Source: Hyphomicrobiales bacterium
GTDB taxonomy: Bacteria; Pseudomonadota; Alphaproteobacteria; Rhizobiales; Beijerinckiaceae
Assembly: GCA_027484655.1 (NCBI GenBank)
Contig: JAIXSM010000028.1
Coordinates: 62,001 to 126,000 of the forward strand
DNA: 64,000 bases
Reading direction: 5' to 3'
Made by a program: the position numbers and the translations under genes. Shown piece by piece: positions 46,009 through 55,385 of the stretch. Within the stretch, counting starts at the first letter, position 1, and every line of letters starts with the position of its first letter. The notes beneath the pieces were generated by a model, which did not search any database, was not told the origin of the DNA, and worked only from the letters and a program-made list of their open reading frames with translations.

Positions 46009-46538
46009 GCGGTTACGGACGGCCCCGGGACAGCTCGGCAAGACATTACCGAAAATGTCGCCTGTTAAGCAAATGGTAATCTTGGGTGTTTCACAGCTTG
46101 CCACTGGCCCGGCCCAGATCAAGACGCCCAGGCAAGCGCAGCCACGGCCGGCTTCAGCCGCGACGTGATGCTCGTCAGGCCACCACATGCCCGGCGTGGT
46201 CGTTCTCCGCTGCGCGGCGCCAGATGCTGAAGCGTTTATACTTTTACGCGCAATATCATGACGCCGGCTAACGAAACGTCATAACATTCAATGAGCCCGA
46301 CAAACGAGAAGCGCGCGCACAACGGGCGTTTTTCAATCTTGACGCACATCAATGTCGGCGGCTCAAAAATGGGATGAACAAAACAGTATCTGAACTATAA
46401 AAAACATAGGATCATCTCGCATCCGTCGCTGCGAGCGGCGGACGCTGTATGGGTCAGAGGTGGTGATGCGAGCTTGCCAGCAGCCCCGCTTGTCAGACGG
46501 CTCAGCAGTTGAGCCTTCCTCCGCGGGACGGAAGTAAG
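46009..46538. other. 530-bp divergent region between two histidine kinase genes
   Basis: No gene is evident. The region is less GC-rich than its neighbours and contains the promoters for both kinases. The one clear signal is an FNR/FixK-like box at 46339-46352, listed separately. Confidence 0.5.
46339..46352. promoter_or_regulatory. FNR/FixK-like box
   Basis: TTGAC-GCAC-ATCAA matches the FNR/FixK consensus TTGAT-N4-ATCAA at nine of ten positions. It lies 187 bp before the HWE kinase start. A TATAAA-like element follows near 46396. It suggests oxygen-responsive expression of one or both kinases. Confidence 0.5.
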
Positions 46539-49001
46539 ATGTCGCTCGAACCGCAGGGCCTGAGTGTGGCGTCGTTTGCGAAGAGCCCGAGGTCCGGCCT
46601 TTCGATCCGAATGCATCTCACGCTGCTAATTGTGCTCGTGTGCCTGCCAAGCCTCGCCATATCCGTGATCCTGCTGCTGACCTTCGCCATGGACCGCCGC
46701 CTGGAGGCCGAGACCAGGACCGTGCAGCTTGCCACCGATCTCGCTGCTGACATTTCCAGCGAGCTTGAACGCTCCATCACGATCCTGCGCATCCTTTCAA
46801 CCGCCTCCAGCCTCAGCGAAGGGGATTTTGCCGACTTCAGCCAGCAGGCGCGACGCGCGCTCGAATCCGGGAAGCGCGCCATTATTCTGGTCGCACAAAC
46901 AGGAGAAATCCTTGCGGACGCCTCGGCGTTGTCGAGCGAGCCGCGGGGCGCCTATACCCCGAGGCTTGCGCTCCAGGCCGCCCTCGCAACCGACAGGCCG
47001 TATGTTACAGACCTCAAACTGAGCGCGACCAGCGGAGCCCCGGTTATAGACATCCTGCTGCCCGTGACGACGCGCAACGGCGCCCGCTACGCCGTCGTCA
47101 TGTCGCTGCCGGTGGATGAGATCCAGCGACGCCTGCGCGAAAAAAGCGTCGGCGCCCGCGACTGGATCACCGAAGTTTACGACCAGAACAGAAAGCTCAT
47201 CGCGCGCTCGCGGGACCATGAGGCCTTCGTCGGGCGGTCCTCGGGCTCCGAGCCGCGCCTCGCCGGCCACCCCGACCGGCTCGCGTACTACACACGCAGC
47301 CTTGACGGACGCATGATCGTGCAAGCCGTGGATCGCACCCGCCTCGCCGAATGGACTGTCAGCGCATCCGTCACGCAGGACTTCATAACCAGCTTTGTGT
47401 GGAGCGCTATCTGGAAACTGGCTCTCGTGATCCTGCTCATGATCGGCCTCGCCGCGCTTCTGGTTCGCTCCTATGCGCAGTTTCTCGAAGCCGCTTTTGC
47501 AAACATCGCCTCTGGGCGACCCAACGGCTTCGGCGCCCGCCTTGTGAAGGAAGCCGGCGTGGCGGCGGAAGCGATGGCGGTCGGCTTCGCGGCGCTGCGC
47601 TTTTCCCAGCATTCTCAGGCCGCGGCCATGGACGTGGCGGGCCTCGCCACATGGGGATGGAACGAACGTCGCAAGGACTGGCTCTGGTCGCCGGAAGCCA
47701 GAAGCATCCTCGGGGTGGACGGGAGCGCGCTGATGGACACGGCAAGCTTCGAAGCGATGCTCCATCCAGACGACCGCGCCGAGCATCGCCGCCGCTGGGA
47801 CGAGGCTCTGAACCACACCGGCGTTTACGCTTTCGAATATCGCATTCGCAGACCTGGCGACGGGAAGACGCGCTGGATCCAGTCGCGCGCGCGCGCCGAG
47901 CGCATCAAGGGAAAACCGGATCTCATGATCGGAGCCCTTCGCGACGTGACAGATGAGGTGAACGCAAAGCTGGAGCGAAGCGCCAGTGAGGAGCGCTTGC
48001 GCATTGCGCTTGAAACAGCGGAGGCCGGCGTGTGGTCTTTCGACCTGGTGAGCGGCGCCCCGGAGTGGGATACGCAATCATGCGCGCTGTTTGGCTGCGC
48101 TCCAGGTCAATCCCCGCCCGAACTCGCGCAATGGCTTGAGAAGATCCTTTCGCCCGAGAGCAGAGCGGAAGTGGAGACGCTCATGCGCGCGGAGATCGAC
48201 GCGCAAGCCATCACCACAGAATTGCAGGTGAGGGCTGGAGGGCCGCGCAACCGATGGCTGATGAGCAGTGTTCGCATCAAGCCCGGGAAGGAGGGCGAGC
48301 CGCCGCGCTTGCTGGGTTTGTCGATCGACATAACCGCGCGACGCCATCACGAACAGCACATCGCCCTGCTGATGCGGGAGGTGAACCATCGGGCGAAGAA
48401 CATGCTCGCCGTCGTCACGTCCATTGCACGACAGACGGCTCGCACAAACAAGGAAGACTACATCCCGGCGCTCGTTGAGCGCATTCGCGCACTTTCCTAC
48501 CTGCAAGACCTGCTTGTGAACAACGAATATGCCGGCGTGCAGATGGCCGATCTTGTGAACGCGCAGTTGAAGCCTTTCGGAAAGGAACCCGACCGCATCG
48601 ACGCGTCAGGACCGCCTCTCCTGCTCACCTCCGCCGCCGCGCAGGCCATCGGTCTTGCGCTCCATGAGCTGGCGACGAATGCGATCAAGTACGGATCTCT
48701 CTCCGTGGAACAGGGAGCGCTTGAAATCCGCTGGTGGCTTGAGGGCGACCGCGCCGGGATCAGTTGGCGCGAGACCGACGGCCCGCAGACCAGGCCGGAG
48801 CCGCGCCGCGGCTTTGGCGCCACTGTCATCACATCACTCGTCGAGTTCGCGACCAGTGGCGTCGTATCCCTCCGGTTTCCAAGCAGCGGTTGCGAGTGGG
48901 AGCTGACATGCTCCCTTCAGTCGCTCACAGGACCAGCGGACCCGGCGCTCAACCGAAAGCTGAGCGGGGTGAAACACTCATTGGCGAGTCATGCGCGATG
49001 A
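46539..49001 (+). CDS. HWE-family sensor histidine kinase with PAS domains
   Basis: The 820-residue protein has an N-terminal transmembrane helix (LTLLIVLVCLPSLAISVILLL), a likely periplasmic Cache-type region, and a second helix (LALVILLMIGLAALLV). Two PAS/PAC modules follow (WGWNERRKDWLWSPEARSILG; GVWSFDLVSGAPEWDTQSC). The kinase core has His617 in REVNHRAKNML, the N-box HELATNAIKYGSLS and a WRE motif (ISWRETDGP), typical of HWE kinases. The ATG at 46539 has GGAAG upstream; the TTG at 46509 is less likely. Such kinases often feed the general stress or light responses of alphaproteobacteria. No dedicated partner is adjacent. Confidence 0.9.
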   Translation: MSLEPQGLSVASFAKSPRSGLSIRMHLTLLIVLVCLPSLAISVILLLTFAMDRRLEAETRTVQLATDLAADISSELERSITILRILSTASSLSEGDFADFSQQARRALESGKRAIILVAQTGEILADASALSSEPRGAYTPRLALQAALATDRPYVTDLKLSATSGAPVIDILLPVTTRNGARYAVVMSLPVDEIQRRLREKSVGARDWITEVYDQNRKLIARSRDHEAFVGRSSGSEPRLAGHPDRLAYYTRSLDGRMIVQAVDRTRLAEWTVSASVTQDFITSFVWSAIWKLALVILLMIGLAALLVRSYAQFLEAAFANIASGRPNGFGARLVKEAGVAAEAMAVGFAALRFSQHSQAAAMDVAGLATWGWNERRKDWLWSPEARSILGVDGSALMDTASFEAMLHPDDRAEHRRRWDEALNHTGVYAFEYRIRRPGDGKTRWIQSRARAERIKGKPDLMIGALRDVTDEVNAKLERSASEERLRIALETAEAGVWSFDLVSGAPEWDTQSCALFGCAPGQSPPELAQWLEKILSPESRAEVETLMRAEIDAQAITTELQVRAGGPRNRWLMSSVRIKPGKEGEPPRLLGLSIDITARRHHEQHIALLMREVNHRAKNMLAVVTSIARQTARTNKEDYIPALVERIRALSYLQDLLVNNEYAGVQMADLVNAQLKPFGKEPDRIDASGPPLLLTSAAAQAIGLALHELATNAIKYGSLSVEQGALEIRWWLEGDRAGISWRETDGPQTRPEPRRGFGATVITSLVEFATSGVVSLRFPSSGCEWELTCSLQSLTGPADPALNRKLSGVKHSLASHAR

Positions 49002-49037
49002 GTGAGAAGGCCTGCGCGAACGCGCGCAGGCGCTCCG

Positions 49038-50666
49038 TCAGGTGAAGTCGTAACCTTCCTTCACCATGAATTCGAGCAGGAACGGCCGGCCCTTCTCGGT
49101 GACGGCGACGGCCTCCTCGATACCAGCGCGAATATGCTCTGGCCTGTCGACGCGCAGCGAGTCAACGTTGAGAGCTTCGGCGAGCTTCGCGTAGTTTCCA
49201 CCGACGTCAATCGCGTTGTACTTGGCGATGGATGTCTCCATCACATGGCGCTCCGCCGCCATGACAGCATTGTTGAACACGATGGTCAGGGTGGCGATGC
49301 CATTGCGCGCCGCGGTCTCGATGTCCATGCCCGTCATGCCGACGGCGGCGTCGCCCATCACGTTGATGCAGAGCTTCTCCGGCGCCGCAAGCTTGGCGCC
49401 CATGGCGATGCCAAGGCCGTAGCCAAGCTGGGTGGACTTGCCCCAACCCATATACGAACCTGCCGTGGTTGTTTCCCAGAACGGCAGAAGCTGCTTGCGC
49501 GGGCTTCCCGAGTCATGGGTGATGATGACGTTGTCGCGATCGACAGCGCTCATCAATTCCCTGATGACGCGATACTGGTTGATCGGAACCTCATCTGATT
49601 CAAGCTGGCGCGCCCAGTCTCCCAGCCATTCGCGCTTGATCGCGGCCACCTCATCCGCAAGGTCGCGAAGGCGGGCGTCATCACGCTTGCCGCCATGTCG
49701 CGCGATCCCGTCGATCAGCGCGGCGATCACGAGGCCTGCATCGCCGACAAGCGCCTGCGCCGCAGGGATATCCTTGTTCACGTCATTGGCGTCGTTTGTC
49801 GAGTGGATCACCGTCTTTCCAAAGGGCAATTCCGGGCCGAACGGCGTGCTCGTGAGGCTCGATCCAATGGCCAGCACCACGTCGGCCTCGGCCATGAACC
49901 TGGTGAACATGCGCGGCTGGGATCGGGTCGAGGCGCCAAGCGAGAGCGGGTGGGCGTCCGGCAAGGCGCTCTTGCCCGGATTGGTGCAGGCCACGGGCGC
50001 CGGGATCATGCGCGCAAGCTCCGCAAGCGCGTCGCTGGCGCCTGCATAAAGAACGCCCTGCCCCGCCCAGATCACCGGCCGCTTCGCGGCGAGCAGAAGC
50101 CTGACCGCGGCCGTCACATCTTCGGGCGCCGGCGCCACACGCACGGGCGCGACGGACGTGTAGTTGAGCGGCCCCTCGAAGGGCGCCTCGAAGACATCCG
50201 CGGGGATCTCCAGCAGCACAGGCCCGCCCTTGCCGCTGCGCATCGCGTGGTAGGCCCGGCGCATGAGCGTCGGCAGCTCCTGCGTTGAGTGGGCCATCGC
50301 TGCCCATTTGGTGACGGGGCGAAACACATCGGCGGCGCGGAACGTGGGTTGGCTGTATTGCCGGTTCAAACCGTATCCCGACGGGATCACGAGCAGCGGC
50401 ACATTTTCAGTGTAGGCCTGCGCCACACCGGGGAACGCGTTCTCGATGCCGGGGCCCTGCTGGGCCGCGAACACGCCATTCTGAAGGCCGCGACGCACGC
50501 GCGAAAAACCGTCAGCGAGCCCGACGCCGACCCGCTCCTGCCGGCAAATAACAGGTCGAATGTCCTTCTGCGCGCAGGCGTCGATCAATGGATTGCGCGG
50601 ATAACAGGACAGAAACTCGGTTCCCTCCCGCTTCAGAATCTCCGCAACCACATCGGCGCCGTTCAT
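49038..50666 (-). CDS. Thiamine-diphosphate-dependent enzyme (acetolactate synthase-like)
   Basis: The 542-residue protein has the three domains of the family. The N-terminal pyrimidine-binding domain has the glutamate in CRQERVGVGLADGFSR. The middle domain has GPVLLEIPADVFEAP. The C-terminal diphosphate-binding domain has GDAAVGMTGMDIETAARN followed by FNN. GDA stands in place of the commonest GDG, as in some oxalyl-CoA-decarboxylase-like members. The reaction is unknown; it is not a close match to housekeeping acetolactate synthase. The frame continues upstream, but the ATG at 50666 starts the family sequence. An AraC-type regulator gene lies upstream on the same strand. Confidence 0.82.
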   Translation of the reverse strand: MNGADVVAEILKREGTEFLSCYPRNPLIDACAQKDIRPVICRQERVGVGLADGFSRVRRGLQNGVFAAQQGPGIENAFPGVAQAYTENVPLLVIPSGYGLNRQYSQPTFRAADVFRPVTKWAAMAHSTQELPTLMRRAYHAMRSGKGGPVLLEIPADVFEAPFEGPLNYTSVAPVRVAPAPEDVTAAVRLLLAAKRPVIWAGQGVLYAGASDALAELARMIPAPVACTNPGKSALPDAHPLSLGASTRSQPRMFTRFMAEADVVLAIGSSLTSTPFGPELPFGKTVIHSTNDANDVNKDIPAAQALVGDAGLVIAALIDGIARHGGKRDDARLRDLADEVAAIKREWLGDWARQLESDEVPINQYRVIRELMSAVDRDNVIITHDSGSPRKQLLPFWETTTAGSYMGWGKSTQLGYGLGIAMGAKLAAPEKLCINVMGDAAVGMTGMDIETAARNGIATLTIVFNNAVMAAERHVMETSIAKYNAIDVGGNYAKLAEALNVDSLRVDRPEHIRAGIEEAVAVTEKGRPFLLEFMVKEGYDFT

Positions 50667-50850
50667 CTTGCCGTCGCTCAAGCACGTTCTCCCTGAATGT
50701 TTCTGCGCTTCCCGCGCGCCTATTCTGCTGCACAAACCGGGTCGCTGGCCAGTCTGGCGCGGTCGAACCGGGCGGATTCGCCACCCGCCGGTACGAGGGG
50801 CGGCCGAGGCGTCGCGCGGCCGTGACTGAAGACGGCGAGCATGGCGGAGG

Positions 50851-51834
50851 TCAGTCGCCCGTCGCACCGGCGTTCAGCCTTACACTGGATCGCTCCGCGC
50901 CTGGAAGCACGCCGAAGAACTCCTTGTAGTAGGCAGTAAACCGTCCAAGATGTTCAAACTCATGCCGAAGCGCGACCTCCGTTACGGAAAACGTCGTTTC
51001 CCGCAGGGCCTTGCGCGCCTGATGAAGTCGCACGCAGCGCTTGAGATGAGTGAAGCTCAGGCCGAAGGTCTTGCTGACAGCCAGTTGGATGTAGCGCCGG
51101 GAGCAGACAAACCGAAGTGCAAGCGAATCGAGGTTGATCCTGTCGCCCGGCGTGATCGGCCCCGCCCACAGGATCTCCTCTATGTCGCGCGCGAGAGCGT
51201 TGAGGCTCCTGGTCGGCCGGTCGATCTCCACATGCGGGACGTGCGCGCTCTCGGCGATCAGCGCGCCGACAACCCCTGAGAGGTTGTCACGAAGGCCCTG
51301 CTGTTCATCCGGGCCAAAAGCGCCCTCTCTCGCACGTTGGATTGAACCGCGAATAAGGGATTCCAGAGCCGCGGACTGGCTGGAGAAAGGCGTGATCAGA
51401 GGCCGGTTTTCGCCATCGGCTGGAAATCTGCCATTCAGAAGCTCCGCCGCCGACCGGGAGATGATATTGCCGACAAAACGCTCGGTAGCATTGAACGTGA
51501 ACGCTGACGCCGGGGAGCCGCCGGCCGCATCGAATGCCGAACCATTGCAGGAGATGACCTGCAGTCCGCCGTCAGCGGCGGCCCCGAAGACACGGTGCTT
51601 TTCAAGCTGCAGGAGAGCGATCTGGAGACGCCCCTCGCTGATGGCGCCATTGATCCGGATTGAGCCGGCGTGAAGATGAGTTTCTTCGAGAGAGAGATCC
51701 TCGCCAAGGCTGAGTGTGTGTTTTGTGAAGCGCAGCGCGCCCGGCCTGATCGCGTAGTGGCGCCTCTCCCATCCATCAGGATGCAAGGCGCCCTCTCCAT
51801 CCGCCTCGGTCCTTGTTGAAAATCGGGGGTACAC
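50851..51834 (-). CDS. AraC-family transcriptional regulator
   Basis: The protein is about 327 residues. The C-terminal third has the two helix-turn-helix units of AraC proteins: LDSLALRFVCSRRYIQLAVS followed by TFSVTEVALRHEFEHLGRFTAYYKEFFGVLPG. The N-terminal part resembles the ligand-binding region of AraC proteins that regulate catabolic genes. The start is a GTG, as no suitable ATG exists. It may regulate the thiamine-diphosphate enzyme gene 184 bp downstream. Confidence 0.85.
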   Translation of the reverse strand: MYPRFSTRTEADGEGALHPDGWERRHYAIRPGALRFTKHTLSLGEDLSLEETHLHAGSIRINGAISEGRLQIALLQLEKHRVFGAAADGGLQVISCNGSAFDAAGGSPASAFTFNATERFVGNIISRSAAELLNGRFPADGENRPLITPFSSQSAALESLIRGSIQRAREGAFGPDEQQGLRDNLSGVVGALIAESAHVPHVEIDRPTRSLNALARDIEEILWAGPITPGDRINLDSLALRFVCSRRYIQLAVSKTFGLSFTHLKRCVRLHQARKALRETTFSVTEVALRHEFEHLGRFTAYYKEFFGVLPGAERSSVRLNAGATGD

Positions 51835-52218
51835 CGCAAACTCCTCAGGCTTCTGTGCGCCTGTTCAGGACCGATCTGCGGCGATTTTCATCTCTCAAGA
51901 CCCGAGACGCAAGCTAAACGTTGTTCAAATGTTCCCACAACTTCACGCCAGATCCTCTCCCAAAAGTCGGCGACGGGGAGAGGAGCGTGTGAGCAGGACC
52001 GTTACTTTACAGCTTCATTGTGGATCTTAATTTACTGCCTGAAAGAAAGGCGATCTCGTCGATGGAAGGGAATTGAGAACGCGCGCGACGTTATCAACGC
52101 GCGCAAAAATTTGGAGGTATAACGCGGCAATGCGGCGAACAAAGTCGAAGAGGCCAGCGCCCCTCAAACTCGTGGGAAACCAGAGCGGAGATCGCACATT
52201 GCCGTTGAGTGTGATCCG
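51835..52218. other. Non-coding stretch before the integrative element
   Basis: I see no supported gene here. A minus-strand ORF that runs through it has no ribosome-binding site and crosses the attachment site, so it was not used. The stretch is presumably the original chromosome downstream of the tRNA-Lys 3' end, plus the AraC gene promoter. Confidence 0.5.
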
Positions 52219-52269
52219 TTCGATGGTGGGCGCACTAGGGCTCGAACCTAGGACCCGCTGATTAAGAGT
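52219..52269. repeat. Left attachment repeat (displaced tRNA-Lys 3' end)
   Basis: This 51-bp sequence is identical to 59347-59397. It holds the 3' part of a tRNA-Lys from the anticodon loop to the CCA, but no 5' half, so it is not a tRNA gene. It marks the chromosomal 3' end displaced when the element inserted. Confidence 0.85.
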
Positions 52270-52319
52270 TACTCGCGAAGTATTTTCTTTCAATCGGTTA
52301 GATAGCCGTTTATAGATTC

Positions 52320-52335
52320 GGTTTATACCTTTTCC
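52320..52335. repeat. Left subterminal 16-bp direct repeat
   Basis: GGTTTATACCTTTTCC lies 50 bp inside the left attachment repeat and matches 59275-59290 at 15 of 16 positions in the same orientation. A partial GTTTATA copy precedes it at 52308-52314. Such repeats near both ends suggest integrase arm-type binding sites. Confidence 0.5.
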
Positions 52336-52352
52336 AAAATCAGCGGTTCCAA

Positions 52353-53624
52353 ATGGAACAAAGTTCAGACCCGAAGCCACCACCCGTAGCAGCCAAGCCC
52401 TCCAAGCACGCACTCGATGGCGAGATCATCGTCGTGCACAAGGGCATCGCGATCTACAAGACGCACGCGTCCCCCTATTGGTTCGCGCGCATTCGAGATC
52501 CTCAAGCGCGCAAATACGTCGTCCGCTCGACCAAGGAAACGTCACGACTGAAAGCGCGGCAAGTGGCGGAAGAACTCGCGCGTGACATTCTCAGCCGCCA
52601 GAAAGCCACGCCACGGGAATTTTCTTTCAAATATTACGCAACGCGCTTCATCGAGAAAGGGCGGCGTCTGGTCGATACAGGCGAACGCAACGCCAATTAC
52701 ATCAGAACCACCAGACTTGTTCTCGACAATGATCAATGGGGACTGATGAAGCATTTTGAGGCTACCGACGTGCGAGACTTGCGCACGCGTCACTGGGCTG
52801 AATATCTCGACAAGCTCGCGGGCAAGCGACCCGACCTGTCAGCGTCCACGAAGAATATGTTGGGTGCAACATTCAGAAACGTACTGAAGGTTGCACGTGA
52901 CGATGGCGTCATCGACGCAGTTCCCGACACGCCGCGAACAAGACAGAAAGACAATCCGCGACCGTTCTTCAGATTCCATCCGCTGGTCGACAAAGACAAA
53001 GACACCTACAAGCTTCTGCTGGCTACAGCCAAGGCGATGGCGGAAAGCGGGACGGCTATTCGGGGTGTTGAGACGACCGACGAGCTGTACGACCTGATTC
53101 TGTTTGTCACGCATTCATTCGTTCGACCAACGACAACAGAACTTTATGCGCTGCGACATGCTGACATTCAGATTGCGGACAAGCCCAAGCGACTGTTGCT
53201 GACTGTGCGCAATGGCAAGACTGGCTACAGGATCGCTAATTCACTGGGAGCAGCCGTCAGCGTTTACCAGCGCATCAAGCAACGCAACCCCAACGCCAAG
53301 GGCGAGGATTATCTGTTTTTGCCAAATTATCCCAACAGGCAAACAGCCGCGCGCATTATCCAGCGACAGTTCAACCAAGCGCTGGAGATCGCTGGCATCA
53401 AATTCGATCCCTACACCAATCAGGACCACAGCGTTTATTCGCTACGCCACACTGCGATCTGTATGAGGATCATTCTCAGCCACGGACAGGTAAACGTGTT
53501 CAATCTGGCTAAGAACGCTGGGACAAGCGTTGAGCAGATTGAGCGCTTTTATGCGCGCAATCTGCCGCTGAGCGCTGAGATGGCGAGGAATCTACAGACC
53601 TTTGGAGCGAATGAGCGGGAATGA
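52353..53624 (+). CDS. Tyrosine recombinase / integrase of the element
   Basis: The 423-residue protein has an N-terminal DNA-binding region, a core-binding SAM-like domain and a C-terminal catalytic domain. Visible catalytic parts are the first arginine in SFVRPTTTELYALRHADI, the box VYSLRHTAI, and AGTSVEQIERFYAR with the nucleophile tyrosine. The gene lies next to the left attachment repeat and most likely catalysed insertion into the tRNA gene. It ends just before a hairpin terminator that serves the convergent porin gene. Confidence 0.9.
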   Translation: MEQSSDPKPPPVAAKPSKHALDGEIIVVHKGIAIYKTHASPYWFARIRDPQARKYVVRSTKETSRLKARQVAEELARDILSRQKATPREFSFKYYATRFIEKGRRLVDTGERNANYIRTTRLVLDNDQWGLMKHFEATDVRDLRTRHWAEYLDKLAGKRPDLSASTKNMLGATFRNVLKVARDDGVIDAVPDTPRTRQKDNPRPFFRFHPLVDKDKDTYKLLLATAKAMAESGTAIRGVETTDELYDLILFVTHSFVRPTTTELYALRHADIQIADKPKRLLLTVRNGKTGYRIANSLGAAVSVYQRIKQRNPNAKGEDYLFLPNYPNRQTAARIIQRQFNQALEIAGIKFDPYTNQDHSVYSLRHTAICMRIILSHGQVNVFNLAKNAGTSVEQIERFYARNLPLSAEMARNLQTFGANERE

Positions 53625-53628
53625 AAAA

Positions 53629-53650
53629 ACCCAGCGCCGAAGCGCTGGGT
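53629..53650 (-). terminator. Terminator of the RopB-like gene
   Basis: ACCCAGCGC and GCGCTGGGT form a 9-bp stem with a CGAA/TTCG tetraloop. On the minus strand it is followed by six T residues, a canonical intrinsic terminator, 31 nt downstream of the porin stop. Confidence 0.85.
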
Positions 53651-53680
53651 CTGAGTCGCCTTCGCTCTCGCAGCGAAAGA

Positions 53681-54442
53681 TCAGTAACGGGCGACTACAG
53701 GAGCTGAAGAGCCGCCGAAGCGGTAATTCAGCTTCACAGCAGCGACATGGCTGGACAGATCATTGCTAGCATTGATCGCCGCAACCGCGACGCCAGCTGT
53801 GTTATACTGCTGCTGATTACCAACGCTGAAATTGTAGTAGCTGTATTCCAGACCAAGGCTGAGGTTATTTGTAAAGGCGTACTCAAGCCCTGCCCCAAGA
53901 ACAAAGCCACCCACCTGTTTCGTGGACTGCCCGAGAATTGCACCTGTCGCGATCAGGATATTCTCGTAATGCAGTTCTGTGCTCGCGTATCCAGCCTTAG
54001 CATACGCAAGATACCGCCCAAAAGCGTAACCGACACTGCCTGAAACAGACCAAATATTACCAACCTCAGACAAGCGATGACGGGGCGTGGCGGCTAGATC
54101 TGTTCGCGTTTGGTCGTCTGCGTTGCGGAAAGAGAAAGCCGCTTCGATGCCCAGATACAGATTGCTCTGGAACTGATAGCGAGCACCAATCTGAGCGCCA
54201 CCAAGGAACCCATTTGGGTTGTTTGAAAACGTTTCGCCCGTCGCAGCGCCGCCCTCAAGATGCATAAAAGAGGAGTCGGTCCATGCAAAGCCAACGTTGC
54301 CGCCGACATAGAAACCACTCCAATTTGCCGCGGCGACCATCACTGGCGCAGGCGCGGCAGCTGCACCGCGCTTCGGAAGATCAGCGGCGAGTGCGCCAAA
54401 CGGAAGCGTAACCATAGCAGCAGCGGCAAGAAGTTTTTTCAT
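53681..54442 (-). CDS. Omp25/RopB-family outer membrane beta-barrel protein
   Basis: The 253-residue precursor has a signal peptide MKKLLAAAAMVTLPFGALAAD. The mature protein starts with a proline- and alanine-rich linker, then NWSGFYVGGNVGFAW, the family signature, and alternating beta strands ending FGGSSAPVVARY. RopB/Omp25 proteins are abundant outer-membrane proteins in Hyphomicrobiales. The ATG at 54442 is chosen because it starts the signal peptide; the frame extends to 54514. It is unusual as cargo of a small integrative element and could alter the host surface. Confidence 0.88.
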   Translation of the reverse strand: MKKLLAAAAMVTLPFGALAADLPKRGAAAAPAPVMVAAANWSGFYVGGNVGFAWTDSSFMHLEGGAATGETFSNNPNGFLGGAQIGARYQFQSNLYLGIEAAFSFRNADDQTRTDLAATPRHRLSEVGNIWSVSGSVGYAFGRYLAYAKAGYASTELHYENILIATGAILGQSTKQVGGFVLGAGLEYAFTNNLSLGLEYSYYNFSVGNQQQYNTAGVAVAAINASNDLSSHVAAVKLNYRFGGSSAPVVARY

Positions 54443-54557
54443 TGATTCGAACCTTGTGTACCCATTTCGGATACAGGAGACTAGCATAAGCTGAATTATG
54501 CTGAAACTAGGCAATTTATGAGGTGATGGGATGTTACGATCCTAAAATATTCACTAA

Positions 54558-55151
54558 CTACACCACCTCCACCACACGTCTCTTCGCGTCCTCACTCCCC
54601 TCTATGTATCGCTGCGTTGTTCCCAGCGCTGAGTGACCCGCTAAGAGCTGAACATCCCTCAGCGACCCACCTACCGAACTGATTTTCCTTGCCCATCCCG
54701 TAATCGCTGTTCGCCGCCCGCTGTGGGACGAAGCGCCCTGGAACCCCAGCGCACGGTACCAGCCAGCGAACTTGTTCACGACCGCGTAGGATGAGGTGCT
54801 GGCTGAGCGTTCGGTGGTCACGACATAGGGGCTGGGGCGCAGCTGAGACTGAGCCAGCGGCATCCACCGCTCAAGCGCGACTTTGAGATCCTTGCTCAGC
54901 GGAATGATTCGCCCGCCTCGTTTCCCTTTGGACGCATCGTTGGTCAGGTGAATAGCCTCGCCCAAGCGCCCCTCAGCGTCCGTCAGCATTTCCCACTTGA
55001 GCGAAGCAATTTCTTTCGCGCGTAAACCTGCTTTGAGTGACAGCAGAAAGATCACGCGGTCGCGCTCAGGATGTCGAGTTGTGGACAGGTAAGCCAGCAC
55101 GGCTTCGATTTGCCCCTTTGATAGAATTTTAGCTTGTTTGCCGAGGCTCAT
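54558..55151 (-). CDS. Second tyrosine recombinase of the element
   Basis: The 197-residue protein consists of little more than the catalytic domain of the tyrosine recombinase family. It has the first arginine in KAGLRAKEIASLKW, SHSGRRTAITGWAR, and LAGHSALGTTQRYI with the nucleophile tyrosine. All catalytic residues seem present. It lacks the usual N-terminal arm-binding domain. The ATG at 55151 has GGAG 9 nt upstream; a GTG at 55166 is possible. It may invert or resolve DNA rather than integrate the element. Confidence 0.85.
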   Translation of the reverse strand: MSLGKQAKILSKGQIEAVLAYLSTTRHPERDRVIFLLSLKAGLRAKEIASLKWEMLTDAEGRLGEAIHLTNDASKGKRGGRIIPLSKDLKVALERWMPLAQSQLRPSPYVVTTERSASTSSYAVVNKFAGWYRALGFQGASSHSGRRTAITGWARKISSVGGSLRDVQLLAGHSALGTTQRYIEGSEDAKRRVVEVV

Positions 55152-55385
55152 GGGTGCGGTCTCCACTCGGTATATTTCACAATCGATAGCTGCAAATATA
55201 ACGGGTCGAGGATTTCGCGGCTAGGGCGAAAACCAGAAAATGACGCATAAACAATCGCTTACGAGAATTCGGTATAAAATGAATATTTTGAAACGAGTTC
55301 GGCGGATGACAGAACTTCTGCCCTCGCGAAACGGAACGGTTGTGCTAGCTTTTCCCCAGGAGGCTACACAGGGAGGGTTACCGCG

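Noticed and set aside
49038-50666. GDA in place of GDG as loss of thiamine-diphosphate binding
   Set aside because: Some family members, such as oxalyl-CoA-decarboxylase-like enzymes, also vary here, and the aspartate and FNN are kept, so loss of function is not supported.
52219-52269. Second tRNA-Lys gene
   Set aside because: Only the 3' part is present, with no acceptor 5' strand or D-arm; it is the left attachment repeat.
52027-52413. 128-codon minus-strand ORF across the left attachment site
   Set aside because: No ribosome-binding site, crosses the displaced tRNA fragment, and the translation looks random.
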